Positions 8,763-16,963 of a DNA stretch of 64,000 nucleotides are shown in pieces. Made by a program: the position numbers and the translations under genes. Source of the DNA: Acidobacteriota bacterium (lineage in GTDB: Bacteria > Acidobacteriota > UBA6911 > RPQK01 > JAJDTT01); contig JAJDTT010000172.1 in NCBI GenBank assembly GCA_022827025.1, positions 1-64,000 of the forward strand, given 5' to 3'. A model generated the notes under the pieces. That model worked only from the letters and a program-made list of their open reading frames with translations. It was not told the origin of the DNA and did no database searches. Position 1 is the first letter of the stretch; each line of letters opens with the position of its first letter.

Positions 8763-9338
8763 TTTCCACCCGGCGTAACGCAGGGGCCCCCAGCACCGGG
8801 GACAGTCCCGGGTAACGCAGGGGCCCCCAGCACTGGGGACAGTCCCGAAATTGCGCCCCTGAAGTAGGAGCCGTGTGTCCGGCGGGCACGCACGGATCTG
8901 CGCGCGCACGGATCTGCGCGGGGAGCGTTGGGGACAGTCCCGAAATTGGGCGGGGACCGCGCGCGCTACGCGCTGGGGACAGTCCCCAAATTGCGCGCCC
9001 CGTTTCCCTGGGGACAGTCCCGAAATTGGGAGCCGTGTGTCTGGCGGGCACGCACGGATCTGCGCGCGCACGGATCTGCGCGGGGGGCGTTGGGGACAGT
9101 CCCGAAATTGGGCAACCGGCGTCCCTACGAAATAGCACCCAGCACTGGGGACAGTCCCGAAATTGCACGCAGGACCCGGGCGGCGCACTCGGCCGCGTGC
9201 CCCGTCCCCAGTGCTTCGGGTTGGTATGCGAAGGAGACATCGGGGTGGACCCGGGTCACCGTCTCCATGACGTCGACCGAAATTGCTGGGGACAGTCCCG
9301 AAATTGCGCCCCGTTTCCACCCGGCATAACGTAGGGGC
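8763..9338. repeat. REP-like repeat cluster with GGGGACAGTCCC palindromes
   Basis: Non-coding region between the kinase fusion and the MFS gene. Eight copies of a palindromic core (GGGGACAGTCCC, most followed by GAAATTG) start near 8798, 8835, 8930, 8975, 9010, 9092, 9147 and 9288. Nested duplications are visible: a 37-base tandem (8775-8811 and 8812-8848), an 85-base direct repeat (8867-8951 and 9029-9113, two mismatches), and a 25-base direct repeat at both ends of the cluster (8763-8787 and 9314-9338, two mismatches). No transposase is present. Open frames here with repeated GDSPEI- or GTVPK-like peptides are artefacts of the repeat. Confidence 0.9.
9168..9277 (-). pseudogene. Copied 110-base fragment of the neighbouring nucleotidyltransferase/kinase gene
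   Basis: These 110 bases match 8436-8545, inside the nucleotidyltransferase domain, with only two differences, and in the same orientation. The parental bases encode part of the segment between VDVMETV and AARVLR. The fragment is bounded on both sides by the repeat's AAATTG sequence, so it sits exactly within a repeat junction. It has no start or stop of its own and is not expected to be translated. Confidence 0.9.
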
Positions 9339-9355
9339 ACCCCTTGTGGGTGCCC
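9335..9355. repeat. Dispersed inverted repeat GGGCACCC-CTTGT-GGGTGCCC
   Basis: A perfect 8-base stem with a 5-base CTTGT loop at the end of the repeat cluster. Near-identical hairpins occur at 38423-38443, 41291-41311 and 54979-54999 in either orientation, so it is a dispersed family and not only a local terminator. Confidence 0.8.
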
Positions 9356-9460
9356 TCCGTCGCTTGCCCGGTCGATTGACTCTCAGAGGGGTGTCGCTCA
9401 AACTCAGCGGAGATGGCGGGACCGGCTCCGGTTCCGGATCAGCAGAGGAGAGGTGGATTC

Positions 9461-10993
9461 ATGTCGAATGGAATCGGTGGGCGAAGGCTGTTTCTGGGAT
9501 GTTTCTTTGCGCTGGTGGCCACCGCGTTCGGATTCGTGGTGCGGGCCATGATCCTGGACGACTGGCGGGCCCAGTTCAATCTCAGCGGAGAGCAGATCGG
9601 GTACCTGGTGGGAGCCGGACTCTACCCCTTCGCCATCTCCATCATTCTCTTCAGTCTGGTAGTGGACCGGATCGGTTACGGAGTCTCCATGGTGCTCGCC
9701 TTCGCGGGCCACCTGGCGTCGGCCGTGATCACCATCTTCGCCGGAAACTTCTCGACTCTGTACCTGGGCACGTTCCTGTTCGCCCTCTCCAACGGGATCG
9801 TCGAAGCGGTGATCAATCCGGTGGTGGCCACCATCTACGACAAGCAGAAGACCCACTACCTGAGCGTGCTCCACGCCGGCTGGCCCGGAGGACTGGTCCT
9901 GGGCGGCCTGCTGGCCATGACCCTGGGAACGGGGGATGCCCTGGGCGGTGTGGGCAGTCTGTGGCAGTGGAAGGTGGGGCTGGTGGTGATTCCCACCGTC
10001 CTCTACGGGTTCCTGTTGCTGGGCCAGAAGTTTCCCGTCCAGGAGCGGGTGGCCGCCGGAGTCCCCTACCTGGACATGCTCCGGGAATTCGGCGCCGCGA
10101 GCTGCCTGATCGTCTGCTATCTGCTGGTGCAGGGACTGGACCAGATCCTGCTTGTCAACCAGACCGCGCTGGAGCCCTGGATGAAGGTGGTGCTGGTGGT
10201 GGCGCCGACGGCCGCTTTCCTGTACTTCGTCCGCTCGCTGGGACGGCCCATGTTCATCTTCCTGCTGCTGATCATGATGCCCCTGGCGACGACCGAGCTG
10301 GGCACCGACAGTTGGATCGCCGACCTGATGAGCTCCGTTCTGGCCAGTCCCAACGCCGGCGCGCTGGTCCTGATCTACACTTCGCTCATCATGTTCGTCC
10401 TTCGCTTCTTCGCGGGCCCCATCACCCACCGCATCTCCCCCTTGGGCCTGCTGGCCGTTTCGGCCCTCATCGCCGCCGCCGGCCTTTTCTGGTTGTCCTC
10501 CGCCGGTCAGGTCGCCTCCGTGGTATTCCTGGCCGCCACGCTCTACGGTGTGGGCAAGACCTTCTTCTGGCCGGCGACCCTGGGAGTCGTGAGCGAGTCC
10601 TTTCCCCGGGGCGGAGCCTTGACCCTGAACGCCATTGCCGGGGTCGGGATGCTGGCGGTGGGCGTCCTGGGCGGACCCCTCATCGGCACCTTTCAGGACC
10701 AGGCGTTCGATCGCATGATGAAACAGGAGGACCAGGCCCTGCATGCCCAGGTCATGACCGAGAAGCTGGGGCTTCTGGGGCGGTACAATGCCTTGGATCA
10801 GTCCGCACTGGGAAGTCTCGACCAGGAGAGCCGGGAACGCGTCGGCGAGGTGGTGGTGGTCTCCAAACAGGGAACGCTGGCCCGGATCGCCGTGCTTCCC
10901 CTGGTCATGCTGGCCTGCTATCTGGTCCTGATCGCCTGGTTCCGTTCGCGCGGAGGCTACAAGCCCGAAACCATCGGTTCGTCCGGAACCTGA
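9461..10993 (+). CDS. MFS transporter
   Basis: A 510-residue major facilitator superfamily permease with about twelve hydrophobic segments in the inner membrane. The start ATG at 9461 follows a purine-rich GAGGAGAGGTGG and gives a short cytoplasmic N-terminus before the first helix (LFLGCFFALVATAFGF). The segment DRIGYG between helices 2 and 3 matches the MFS loop region. A soluble loop of about 60 residues lies before the last helix. It is divergent from the nagA/kinase operon across the repeat cluster, so a sugar or amino-sugar substrate is possible, but no motif proves it. Confidence 0.8.
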   Translation: MSNGIGGRRLFLGCFFALVATAFGFVVRAMILDDWRAQFNLSGEQIGYLVGAGLYPFAISIILFSLVVDRIGYGVSMVLAFAGHLASAVITIFAGNFSTLYLGTFLFALSNGIVEAVINPVVATIYDKQKTHYLSVLHAGWPGGLVLGGLLAMTLGTGDALGGVGSLWQWKVGLVVIPTVLYGFLLLGQKFPVQERVAAGVPYLDMLREFGAASCLIVCYLLVQGLDQILLVNQTALEPWMKVVLVVAPTAAFLYFVRSLGRPMFIFLLLIMMPLATTELGTDSWIADLMSSVLASPNAGALVLIYTSLIMFVLRFFAGPITHRISPLGLLAVSALIAAAGLFWLSSAGQVASVVFLAATLYGVGKTFFWPATLGVVSESFPRGGALTLNAIAGVGMLAVGVLGGPLIGTFQDQAFDRMMKQEDQALHAQVMTEKLGLLGRYNALDQSALGSLDQESRERVGEVVVVSKQGTLARIAVLPLVMLACYLVLIAWFRSRGGYKPETIGSSGT

Positions 10994-11197
10994 CGGGGTA
11001 CCGGGCTCCCGTGGTTGTTCGTTCCTCTTTCCGTCCGGCCAGCCGGACCGCGCAGTCCCGTGTGTTAAGCTTTTCCTAGTACTCCGTGACGATTTTTGCC
11101 ACGGTTTGCTGAGCCGTCGCCGGGGGTGACAGGTGCGGTCCGGTGGAGTGCGAGTTCCTTGTTGAGGGGATTGACCGGGATCTTTCGAGGAGTTCCA

Positions 11198-11902
11198 TTG
11201 CTGCTGCGAGCGGGTCTGATCTTGTTGCTCTTCCTGACGGTGGGCGCCGCCGTCCCGGACCCGCAGCAGATTCTGCGAAAGGATTTTTCCAGTTGGACGC
11301 TGGCTGAAGCCACCCGGATCCTGAACCGGTCCCCCTGGGCCCGAAAGCAGACCTATACCCGGGTCGTGGAAGGCGTCGGCAGCGGGATTCACGGCGAGAA
11401 GGAAATCTTCAATTCCTTCTTCGTCCGGCTGCTTTCGGCCCCGCCCATTCGCCGGGCCTATGCCCGTATTCAACAGATTCAGAACGGCTACGACGAGATG
11501 ACGCCGGCGGCGAAGAGCCGTCTCGATGCCGACATTGCCCCCGGTCTGAATCTGGACGTGAGCCGTTGGATCGTGGTCACCATCAGTTTCCGGTCCAACA
11601 ACCCCAACATGGAGCTCCGCGTTCAGCGTTTCTTCGATTCCCAGATGCTGGAGACCATGAGAGACCGGGCGTATCTGGCCACCGAGAGCTTTCCGCGGGT
11701 CGAACTGGCCGCCTACTTCGTTCCCCGGGAGGAGGCGGTGGGGGCCAAGTTCGTCTTTCCCCGCCGGATCGACGGTGTCCCGGTGGTTTCGCCGGACCAG
11801 AAGGAAATCAACTTCGAGGTCAACATTCCGTCGGTCTACCGCCGGTTGCGCGTCAATTTTTCGGTTTCCGACATGTTGGTGGAAGGGGCGCTCGTGTTGT
11901 GA
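11198..11902 (+). CDS. Exported protein of unknown function
   Basis: 234 residues from a TTG at 11198, chosen because GAGGAG ends 5 bases upstream and the result is a compact signal peptide (LLRAGLILLLFLTVGAA) followed by PDPQQ. The frame is open back to 11096 with weaker starts. The mature part has a start reading ILRKDFSSWTLAEATRILNRSPWARKQ, which fits a small family of exported proteins I associate with Acidobacteriota, but no enzymatic motif is visible. The stop overlaps a GTG (GTGA, 11899-11902) in the frame of the next gene, so the two may be translationally coupled. Confidence 0.65.
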   Translation: MLLRAGLILLLFLTVGAAVPDPQQILRKDFSSWTLAEATRILNRSPWARKQTYTRVVEGVGSGIHGEKEIFNSFFVRLLSAPPIRRAYARIQQIQNGYDEMTPAAKSRLDADIAPGLNLDVSRWIVVTISFRSNNPNMELRVQRFFDSQMLETMRDRAYLATESFPRVELAAYFVPREEAVGAKFVFPRRIDGVPVVSPDQKEINFEVNIPSVYRRLRVNFSVSDMLVEGALVL

Positions 11903-11964
11903 TCCCATCCGTTCGCTCTGCCGATCCTTCGTTCCGCCAGAAGAAGACGCATCATGGAATCCGG

Positions 11965-14652
11965 ATGGGCGCCGGTGTGTCTCGAGTCTTGAAATCGGTG
12001 CTCGTCTTCGGGCTCGTGATCGGCATCTGGGATCCGGGTTCGGCCCGGGCCAAGCGCAAGAAGGCCGAAGCAGCCTCCCAGGGGAGTGGCGCCGGTTCCG
12101 GGAAGAGCCCCCTGGATCAGATCCGCGACTACCAGATCGGACTGGCCCGCGAAACGGCCGCCTCGACCCCGACCCCCTCGCTTTCGGAGATGGTCAACCC
12201 GTTTCCCGCCAAACAGGCCGGGAGACTGAATGGATCGGTGTACTGGTTTCACCGGAACGACAACCTCGACGCCCGAAACTTCTTCGATCCCGGTGGGAAG
12301 CCGCTCCCGGAATACAAGAGGAACGAGTTCGGAGCCAGCCTGGGCGCACGGGTGGGAGACAAGATCAACCTGTTCGGCAGCCTCCGGAGCCTGCGCATCA
12401 TCAAGGGGTCGACCCTGCTCTCGCATGTGCCGGCGCCGGAGATGAAGCAGGGTGATTTCAGCAGCCTCGACGCCCCCATCGTCGATCCGCTGACGGGAGA
12501 GCCGTTTCCGGGAAATCAGATTCCCCAGAGCCGGCTGCATCCGGTCGCCCGGAATCTCTTCCGGGTCATTCCCGGTCCCAACAGCCCGGACCCCGACCGG
12601 AACTTCGTCAACAACCAGCCCCGGGTGACCAACCGGGATACCTACCTCTTTCGCTTCGACTATACCGGCGACGACGATGCCAAGAGCTATCTCCAGTACG
12701 AGCTGACGGACGGTGACGGGAAGATGGTTCATCCGCTCCCCGCCTTCGGCTGGGATCGAACGCTCCGCAGCCAATCCGTGAGCCTCTCCCACAACCGGAC
12801 CTTGGGAACCCGCTGGGTCACCGAAGGCTCCATCGGATACAACCGCTACCTGAGCCTGAGCGTGTCTCCCAACTCCGGCCAGGTGGGCTTGCTGGATTCG
12901 GTGGGAATTTCGGGACTGGCCGCTCCCGATGCCCTGACCGAAGGATACCCGGACTTCGAAGTCACGGGCTACGCTTCCTTCGGGGATACATCGTCTCCGT
13001 ACAAGTGGCTCAGCAACCGGTACTCCGGTTCGTTCTCCACCACCACGGCGCTGGGGGATCATACCCTGACCATGGGAACGAGCCTGACCCAACGCCAGGT
13101 CTATGACACGCACATCGAAGGCCGCGGCCGCGGGGAATTCGAATTCAGCGGGTTCTACACGGGTGACGGGTTTGCGGATTTCGTTCTGGGCCTGCCCAGT
13201 GTGGCCTCCCGGACGGTGGGATCGGACAGGACCGACTTGCGGCGCAACCAGTGGCAGGCCTATATCCGGGACCGCTGGCGGTTGAGTCCGATTCTGGCGC
13301 TGACGGGCGGGGTCGCCTACCATTACGCGTCTCCCTACCGGTCCACGAGCGACACCATCTCCGGTTTCTTTCCGCTCCTGTTCGAGCCCCCGGCCACGGG
13401 CCGGATCGTCGTGGCCGACAGCTTCGAGGCCCGGGCCCTCGGCTTGGAGAGGGCCGGGCGGGGCGGACTGGTCTTCCCCGACCGCAACGACTGGGCTCCC
13501 CGGATCGGGTTGTCCTACCGGCCCTTCAGGACCAACAGATTGGTATTCCGGGCCTCGTATTCCCTCTACTACTCGGTGGTGGGGAGCAGCAGTTTCAGCC
13601 GCTATCTGGGGAAGAACTATCCCTTCTACTACACGGAAAGCGCCCAATCCCCCGTGGACAGTCCCGATCTGGACCTGGCGAACCCCTTCGAGAACGTGGC
13701 GCCTCCCGAACTGTTGGTCCGCGGGATCGAGACCGGACTGAGAACGCCTTATGTGCAGGCCTGGACGTTGATTCTCGAGAACGACTTCCAGGAGGTGTGG
13801 CACCTGCGGGCCTCCTACTATGGAAACAAGAGAACCGGGTGGAGCCGGGTCCTTCCGGGAAACGTCCCCGAGCCGGCGCCCGGCCCGATCCAGCCACGGA
13901 GGCCGAACCCCGATTTCGGCCGGTTTCGGATCTTGACCGGTGCTTCCTCCGGGAGCAGCCACCGGATGTATTTGTCGGCGGAGCGGCGTCTGAGCGACGG
14001 CATGTCCCTCCGTTCCGCCTTTACGTTGCACCGTTCGCTGGACGACCGCTATCGGCGGGAACCGTCGAACCCGCGAAATCTGAAGGCCGAACGGGCTTCC
14101 GCCCGGGGGGTTCCCATTCGGCAGTTCTCCTTGAACTACATCATCGACCTGCCGCCGGGAAGGGAACGGACGCTGGGTTCCGAGGGACGGAGCCCGCTGC
14201 TGCAACTGGTGGACGGCTGGCGCCTCTCGGGCATCACCCGAATCCAGGACGGGACACCCTTCAGCGTTTTTGTGCCGGGCGACGGGAACAACGACGGGCT
14301 CGGAGGAGACCGGGCGGACCGAATTGCCATGACGCCTGGCGACCGGTTCGAATCCTCGGTGGACATGTGGTTCCCGGTGGGCGACTTCGCCGAGCCGGCG
14401 CCCTACTCCTTCGGAAATTCCGGCCGGAACATCCTGAGACGTCCCGGTTATCATGCGTGGGACATCAGCCTGATCAAGCAGACACGGCTGGTCAACGGAG
14501 ATCTCGTGGAACTTCGAGTGGAACTCTTCAACGCCTTCAACCAGGTCAATTTCCGCCAGCCCAACGCCGTCGTCGGGACCTCGCTCTTCGGAAAGATCTT
14601 CGGGGCCCAACGCTCCCGCGAGATCGAGGTCGCGCTCAGGTACTCTTTTTGA
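11965..14652 (+). CDS. TonB-receptor-type outer-membrane beta-barrel protein (Oar-like, plug absent or reduced)
   Basis: 895 residues from the ATG at 11965, which starts a signal peptide (VLKSVLVFGLVIGIW...GSARA); a GTG at 11899 overlapping the previous stop would add 22 residues. The bulk is antiparallel beta-strand, rich in aromatic and Arg/Asp residues, ending in EVALRYSF with the terminal Phe needed for BAM insertion. Early sequence (NGSVYWFHRNDNLDARNFFD) matches the post-plug segment of Oar-like TonB-dependent transporters of Acidobacteriota. What is missing is the usual carboxypeptidase-regulatory domain and most of the plug, which normally fill some 200 residues before this point. It may be a derived porin or a truncated transporter. 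Confidence 0.8.
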   Translation: MGAGVSRVLKSVLVFGLVIGIWDPGSARAKRKKAEAASQGSGAGSGKSPLDQIRDYQIGLARETAASTPTPSLSEMVNPFPAKQAGRLNGSVYWFHRNDNLDARNFFDPGGKPLPEYKRNEFGASLGARVGDKINLFGSLRSLRIIKGSTLLSHVPAPEMKQGDFSSLDAPIVDPLTGEPFPGNQIPQSRLHPVARNLFRVIPGPNSPDPDRNFVNNQPRVTNRDTYLFRFDYTGDDDAKSYLQYELTDGDGKMVHPLPAFGWDRTLRSQSVSLSHNRTLGTRWVTEGSIGYNRYLSLSVSPNSGQVGLLDSVGISGLAAPDALTEGYPDFEVTGYASFGDTSSPYKWLSNRYSGSFSTTTALGDHTLTMGTSLTQRQVYDTHIEGRGRGEFEFSGFYTGDGFADFVLGLPSVASRTVGSDRTDLRRNQWQAYIRDRWRLSPILALTGGVAYHYASPYRSTSDTISGFFPLLFEPPATGRIVVADSFEARALGLERAGRGGLVFPDRNDWAPRIGLSYRPFRTNRLVFRASYSLYYSVVGSSSFSRYLGKNYPFYYTESAQSPVDSPDLDLANPFENVAPPELLVRGIETGLRTPYVQAWTLILENDFQEVWHLRASYYGNKRTGWSRVLPGNVPEPAPGPIQPRRPNPDFGRFRILTGASSGSSHRMYLSAERRLSDGMSLRSAFTLHRSLDDRYRREPSNPRNLKAERASARGVPIRQFSLNYIIDLPPGRERTLGSEGRSPLLQLVDGWRLSGITRIQDGTPFSVFVPGDGNNDGLGGDRADRIAMTPGDRFESSVDMWFPVGDFAEPAPYSFGNSGRNILRRPGYHAWDISLIKQTRLVNGDLVELRVELFNAFNQVNFRQPNAVVGTSLFGKIFGAQRSREIEVALRYSF

Positions 14653-14663
14653 GAGGCGTGGAA

Positions 14664-14683
14664 GGGCGACTTTCCAGTCGCCC
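14664..14683. terminator. Hairpin after the outer-membrane barrel gene
   Basis: Perfect 8-base stem GGGCGACT with loop TTCC, 12 bases after the stop at 14652. There is only a weak pyrimidine tract afterwards, so it may stop transcription or be a member of the GCGACT hairpin family also seen at 27601. Confidence 0.55.
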
Positions 14684-14786
14684 TCCTTCATCTCCCACAA
14701 GTGAGAAACTCCGACCCGTAGGATAGACTCTTCCCAATAGTCGGTCCTTGCTCGATCTGATGCGGATCGACACGAGGAGATTCTTC

Positions 14787-15566
14787 ATGAACGCGTCACC
14801 ATTCCCTCCCGTTCCGGAGATCCTCCCTTCCGGGGTCCGGGGGGCGCTGATGTTTCTGTTTGCGGTTCTGTTCTCGCTGATTGCCGCCTGCGGGTCCCAG
14901 GACTCCGGGGATTCCGCCTCGGCGGCCGCCGACTATCCCCGGCTGCGCCGGGAGATGGTGGAGTCGCAACTCCGTTCTCGAGACATCTGGGACCGCAAAG
15001 TGCTGGAGGCCATGGTCAAGGTCCCCAGGCACGAGTTCGTTCCCCAGGCGGTGAAGCATCTGGCGTACGAGGATCACCCGTTGCCCATCGGCCTGCGTCA
15101 GACTATTTCCCAGCCCTACATCGTCGCTCTGATGACGCAGTTGGCGGATCCGCGCAAGGAAGCGAAGGCGCTGGAGATCGGAACCGGATCCGGTTACCAG
15201 GCGGCGGTCCTGGCGGAGCTGGTGGATCAGGTCTACACCATAGAGATCGTCCCCGAGCTGGCCCGCCGGTCGGCGGCCTTGCTCAAGCGCCTCGGCTACG
15301 AGAACGTTTTCGCCCGGGCGGGGGACGGTTACCTGGGATGGCCCGAGGCGGCTCCCTTCGACGTCATCCTGGTGACGGCCGCCGCCGGCCGGATTCCCGA
15401 GCCCCTCCAGGAGCAATTGGCCGAAGGAGGCCGCCTGGTCATTCCCGTGGGTGATCCGGGACGGGTCCAGAAGCTGCTCCTGTTGACCAAGGAGGAGGGC
15501 AGGATCCGCCGCCAGGACGTGCTCTCCGTCCGTTTCGTGCCCATGACCGGGAAGATCCGTCAATAG
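14787..15566 (+). CDS. pcm: Protein-L-isoaspartate O-methyltransferase, lipoprotein form
   Basis: 259 residues; methylates isoaspartyl residues in damaged proteins so they can be repaired. The SAM motif ALEIGTGSGYQAAVLAEL, the PLPIGLRQTISQPYIVA segment and the motif around RAGDGYLGWPEAAPFD are all typical of PCMT. The ATG at 14787 follows GAGGAG. Unusually, the protein begins with a signal sequence ending in the lipobox LIAAC, so the enzyme is predicted to be anchored in the periplasm, away from most cytosolic substrates. SAM supply there is a puzzle. The preceding gene encodes an outer-membrane protein and the next gene is convergent. Confidence 0.9.
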   Translation: MNASPFPPVPEILPSGVRGALMFLFAVLFSLIAACGSQDSGDSASAAADYPRLRREMVESQLRSRDIWDRKVLEAMVKVPRHEFVPQAVKHLAYEDHPLPIGLRQTISQPYIVALMTQLADPRKEAKALEIGTGSGYQAAVLAELVDQVYTIEIVPELARRSAALLKRLGYENVFARAGDGYLGWPEAAPFDVILVTAAAGRIPEPLQEQLAEGGRLVIPVGDPGRVQKLLLLTKEEGRIRRQDVLSVRFVPMTGKIRQ

Positions 15567-15573
15567 CCTCCCG

Positions 15574-16887
15574 TCACGGCACCGATTCCGAGCGTCTCCG
15601 GTAATAGTAGTAGACGGGGAGCCCGGCACAGACGGTGGCCACGCCGGCCAGGGATTCTGCGGGATGGGAGAGTGCGACGCTGACCAGGATCGCGAGACTC
15701 GTCAGGACGAAGATCCAGGGCAGCACCCGCTGCAAGATCCAGGCTCCGCGGCTCGAGCCGGGGTCGACCGGTAATCGAAGCAGCGCCGAGACCGTCACTG
15801 CCGAGAAGAGGATGACCACGAATCCCGAAAACAGCAGGATCTGCCTCAAGGTCCCCATCCAGACCAGGGCCAGAGCGATGCCGCTCTGGAACCAGATGGC
15901 CTTCAGGGGGATTTTCTTCTGCAGGTGCACTTCTCCCAGCCAGGAGGGAAAGAGCCGTTCCCGCGACATGGCGAAGTAGATTCGTGGACCGGCGATGGAC
16001 ATGGCGGTGACGGAGCTCAGGATCGAGACCAGTATCAGCAGCGTCAAGATCCATTCTCCCGACGGCAACACGGCCGCGGCGGCCAACCGGGCGACGGCCA
16101 CCTCTCCCTGCAATCGCTCCAGGGGAAGCGCCGTCAGGTAGGCCAGGTTGACACCGATGTAGAGGATGGTGACCAATCCCGTTCCCAGCAGCAGGGACCT
16201 GGGGAGGTTGCGGGCCGGATCCCGAATCTCCTCGGCGATGTAGGCCGCGGCGTTCCAGCCGCTGTAGGAGAACATGACCAGGACCAGAGCCGAGGCCACC
16301 GGGACCAGCGTCTCCAGGTCCCAGGCGCCGGCCGGATTCAACTCGTGGAGGACGCCGGTCTTCCGGGTGTTGAAAAGCACCAGGCAGGTGAACGCGGCGA
16401 GCAGTCCCAGGTTCAGGAGGGTCACCGTGGAATGGAGGCGGGTTCCGAACTTGAGCCCCACGGTGAGCAGGGTGGTGACCGCCAGGAGAACCAGGGTCGC
16501 CACCGCCTGGTTCCCCAGAGGTCCCGATGCGAGGGGCAGGTAGGGCTCCAGGTAGATGGCGAGTCCCAGCGAAGCGGCGGCCACGGGGCCCGAGAACCCG
16601 ATGATCAGCGACGCCCAGCCGGAGAGGAATGCGGCCAACGGGCCGTAGACCGGGTAGAGGAAAGCGAACTCTCCGCCGGCCCTGGGGGTCCGGGCCCCCA
16701 ACTGGGCGTAGCAGAGGGCTCCGGTCAGGGACAGCAGGCCGCCCGCCACCCAGATTCCCACGAGCCACGGAGAATTCCCGATTTCCTGGGCGATGAGTCC
16801 GGAAGTGGTGAAGATCCCCGTCCCGACGATGTTTCCCACCACTAGGAAGACGGCGGAAGCCAGGCCGATTTCCCGAAAAAGCTTCAT
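15574..16887 (-). CDS. APC-family amino acid permease
   Basis: 437 residues with about twelve transmembrane helices. The first helix has the conserved APC motif VVGNIVGTGIFTTSG (substrate and sodium site in the unwound helix 1 of the LeuT fold), and GGEFAFLYPVYGPLAAFLSGW is typical of the helix 3 region. It resembles the LAT/SteT-type serine-threonine exchanger group, but the substrate cannot be fixed. The gene converges on pcm with 7 bases between stops, so each probably has its own promoter. Confidence 0.88.
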   Translation of the reverse strand: MKLFREIGLASAVFLVVGNIVGTGIFTTSGLIAQEIGNSPWLVGIWVAGGLLSLTGALCYAQLGARTPRAGGEFAFLYPVYGPLAAFLSGWASLIIGFSGPVAAASLGLAIYLEPYLPLASGPLGNQAVATLVLLAVTTLLTVGLKFGTRLHSTVTLLNLGLLAAFTCLVLFNTRKTGVLHELNPAGAWDLETLVPVASALVLVMFSYSGWNAAAYIAEEIRDPARNLPRSLLLGTGLVTILYIGVNLAYLTALPLERLQGEVAVARLAAAAVLPSGEWILTLLILVSILSSVTAMSIAGPRIYFAMSRERLFPSWLGEVHLQKKIPLKAIWFQSGIALALVWMGTLRQILLFSGFVVILFSAVTVSALLRLPVDPGSSRGAWILQRVLPWIFVLTSLAILVSVALSHPAESLAGVATVCAGLPVYYYYRRRSESVP

Positions 16888-16963
16888 TCCGGCCTCCGTT
16901 GGAGCCCCGGGGCCGCGTTCGGGGTCGTCTCGGCGAGATGCCGGAGCCGTGTGCCGGCCGGCA

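Noticed and set aside
8348-8815. Plus-strand open frame over the start of the kinase fusion and the repeats
   Set aside because: It is antisense to the strongly conserved nucleotidyltransferase domain and ends in repeat sequence; no ribosome site or domain.
8717-8893. N-terminal extension of the kinase fusion to 8893
   Set aside because: The added 59 residues translate two copies of the DNA repeat; the motif-bearing start at 8716 is natural.
8873-9334. Open frame across the repeat cluster with repeated GDSPEI-like peptides
   Set aside because: The repeated peptide is simply the translation of the palindromic DNA repeat and includes the copied gene fragment.
8763-9338. CRISPR array
   Set aside because: Repeats are irregularly spaced, palindromic and themselves duplicated with the spacers; no cas genes.
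9404-11908. Very long minus-strand open frame of 834 codons opposite the MFS gene
   Set aside because: High GC makes long antisense frames common; composition is low-complexity (His, Gln, Gly) and there is no domain.
11836-14700. 954-codon minus-strand frame opposite the outer-membrane barrel
   Set aside because: Same GC artefact; the plus strand has a signal peptide and C-terminal Phe typical of a barrel.
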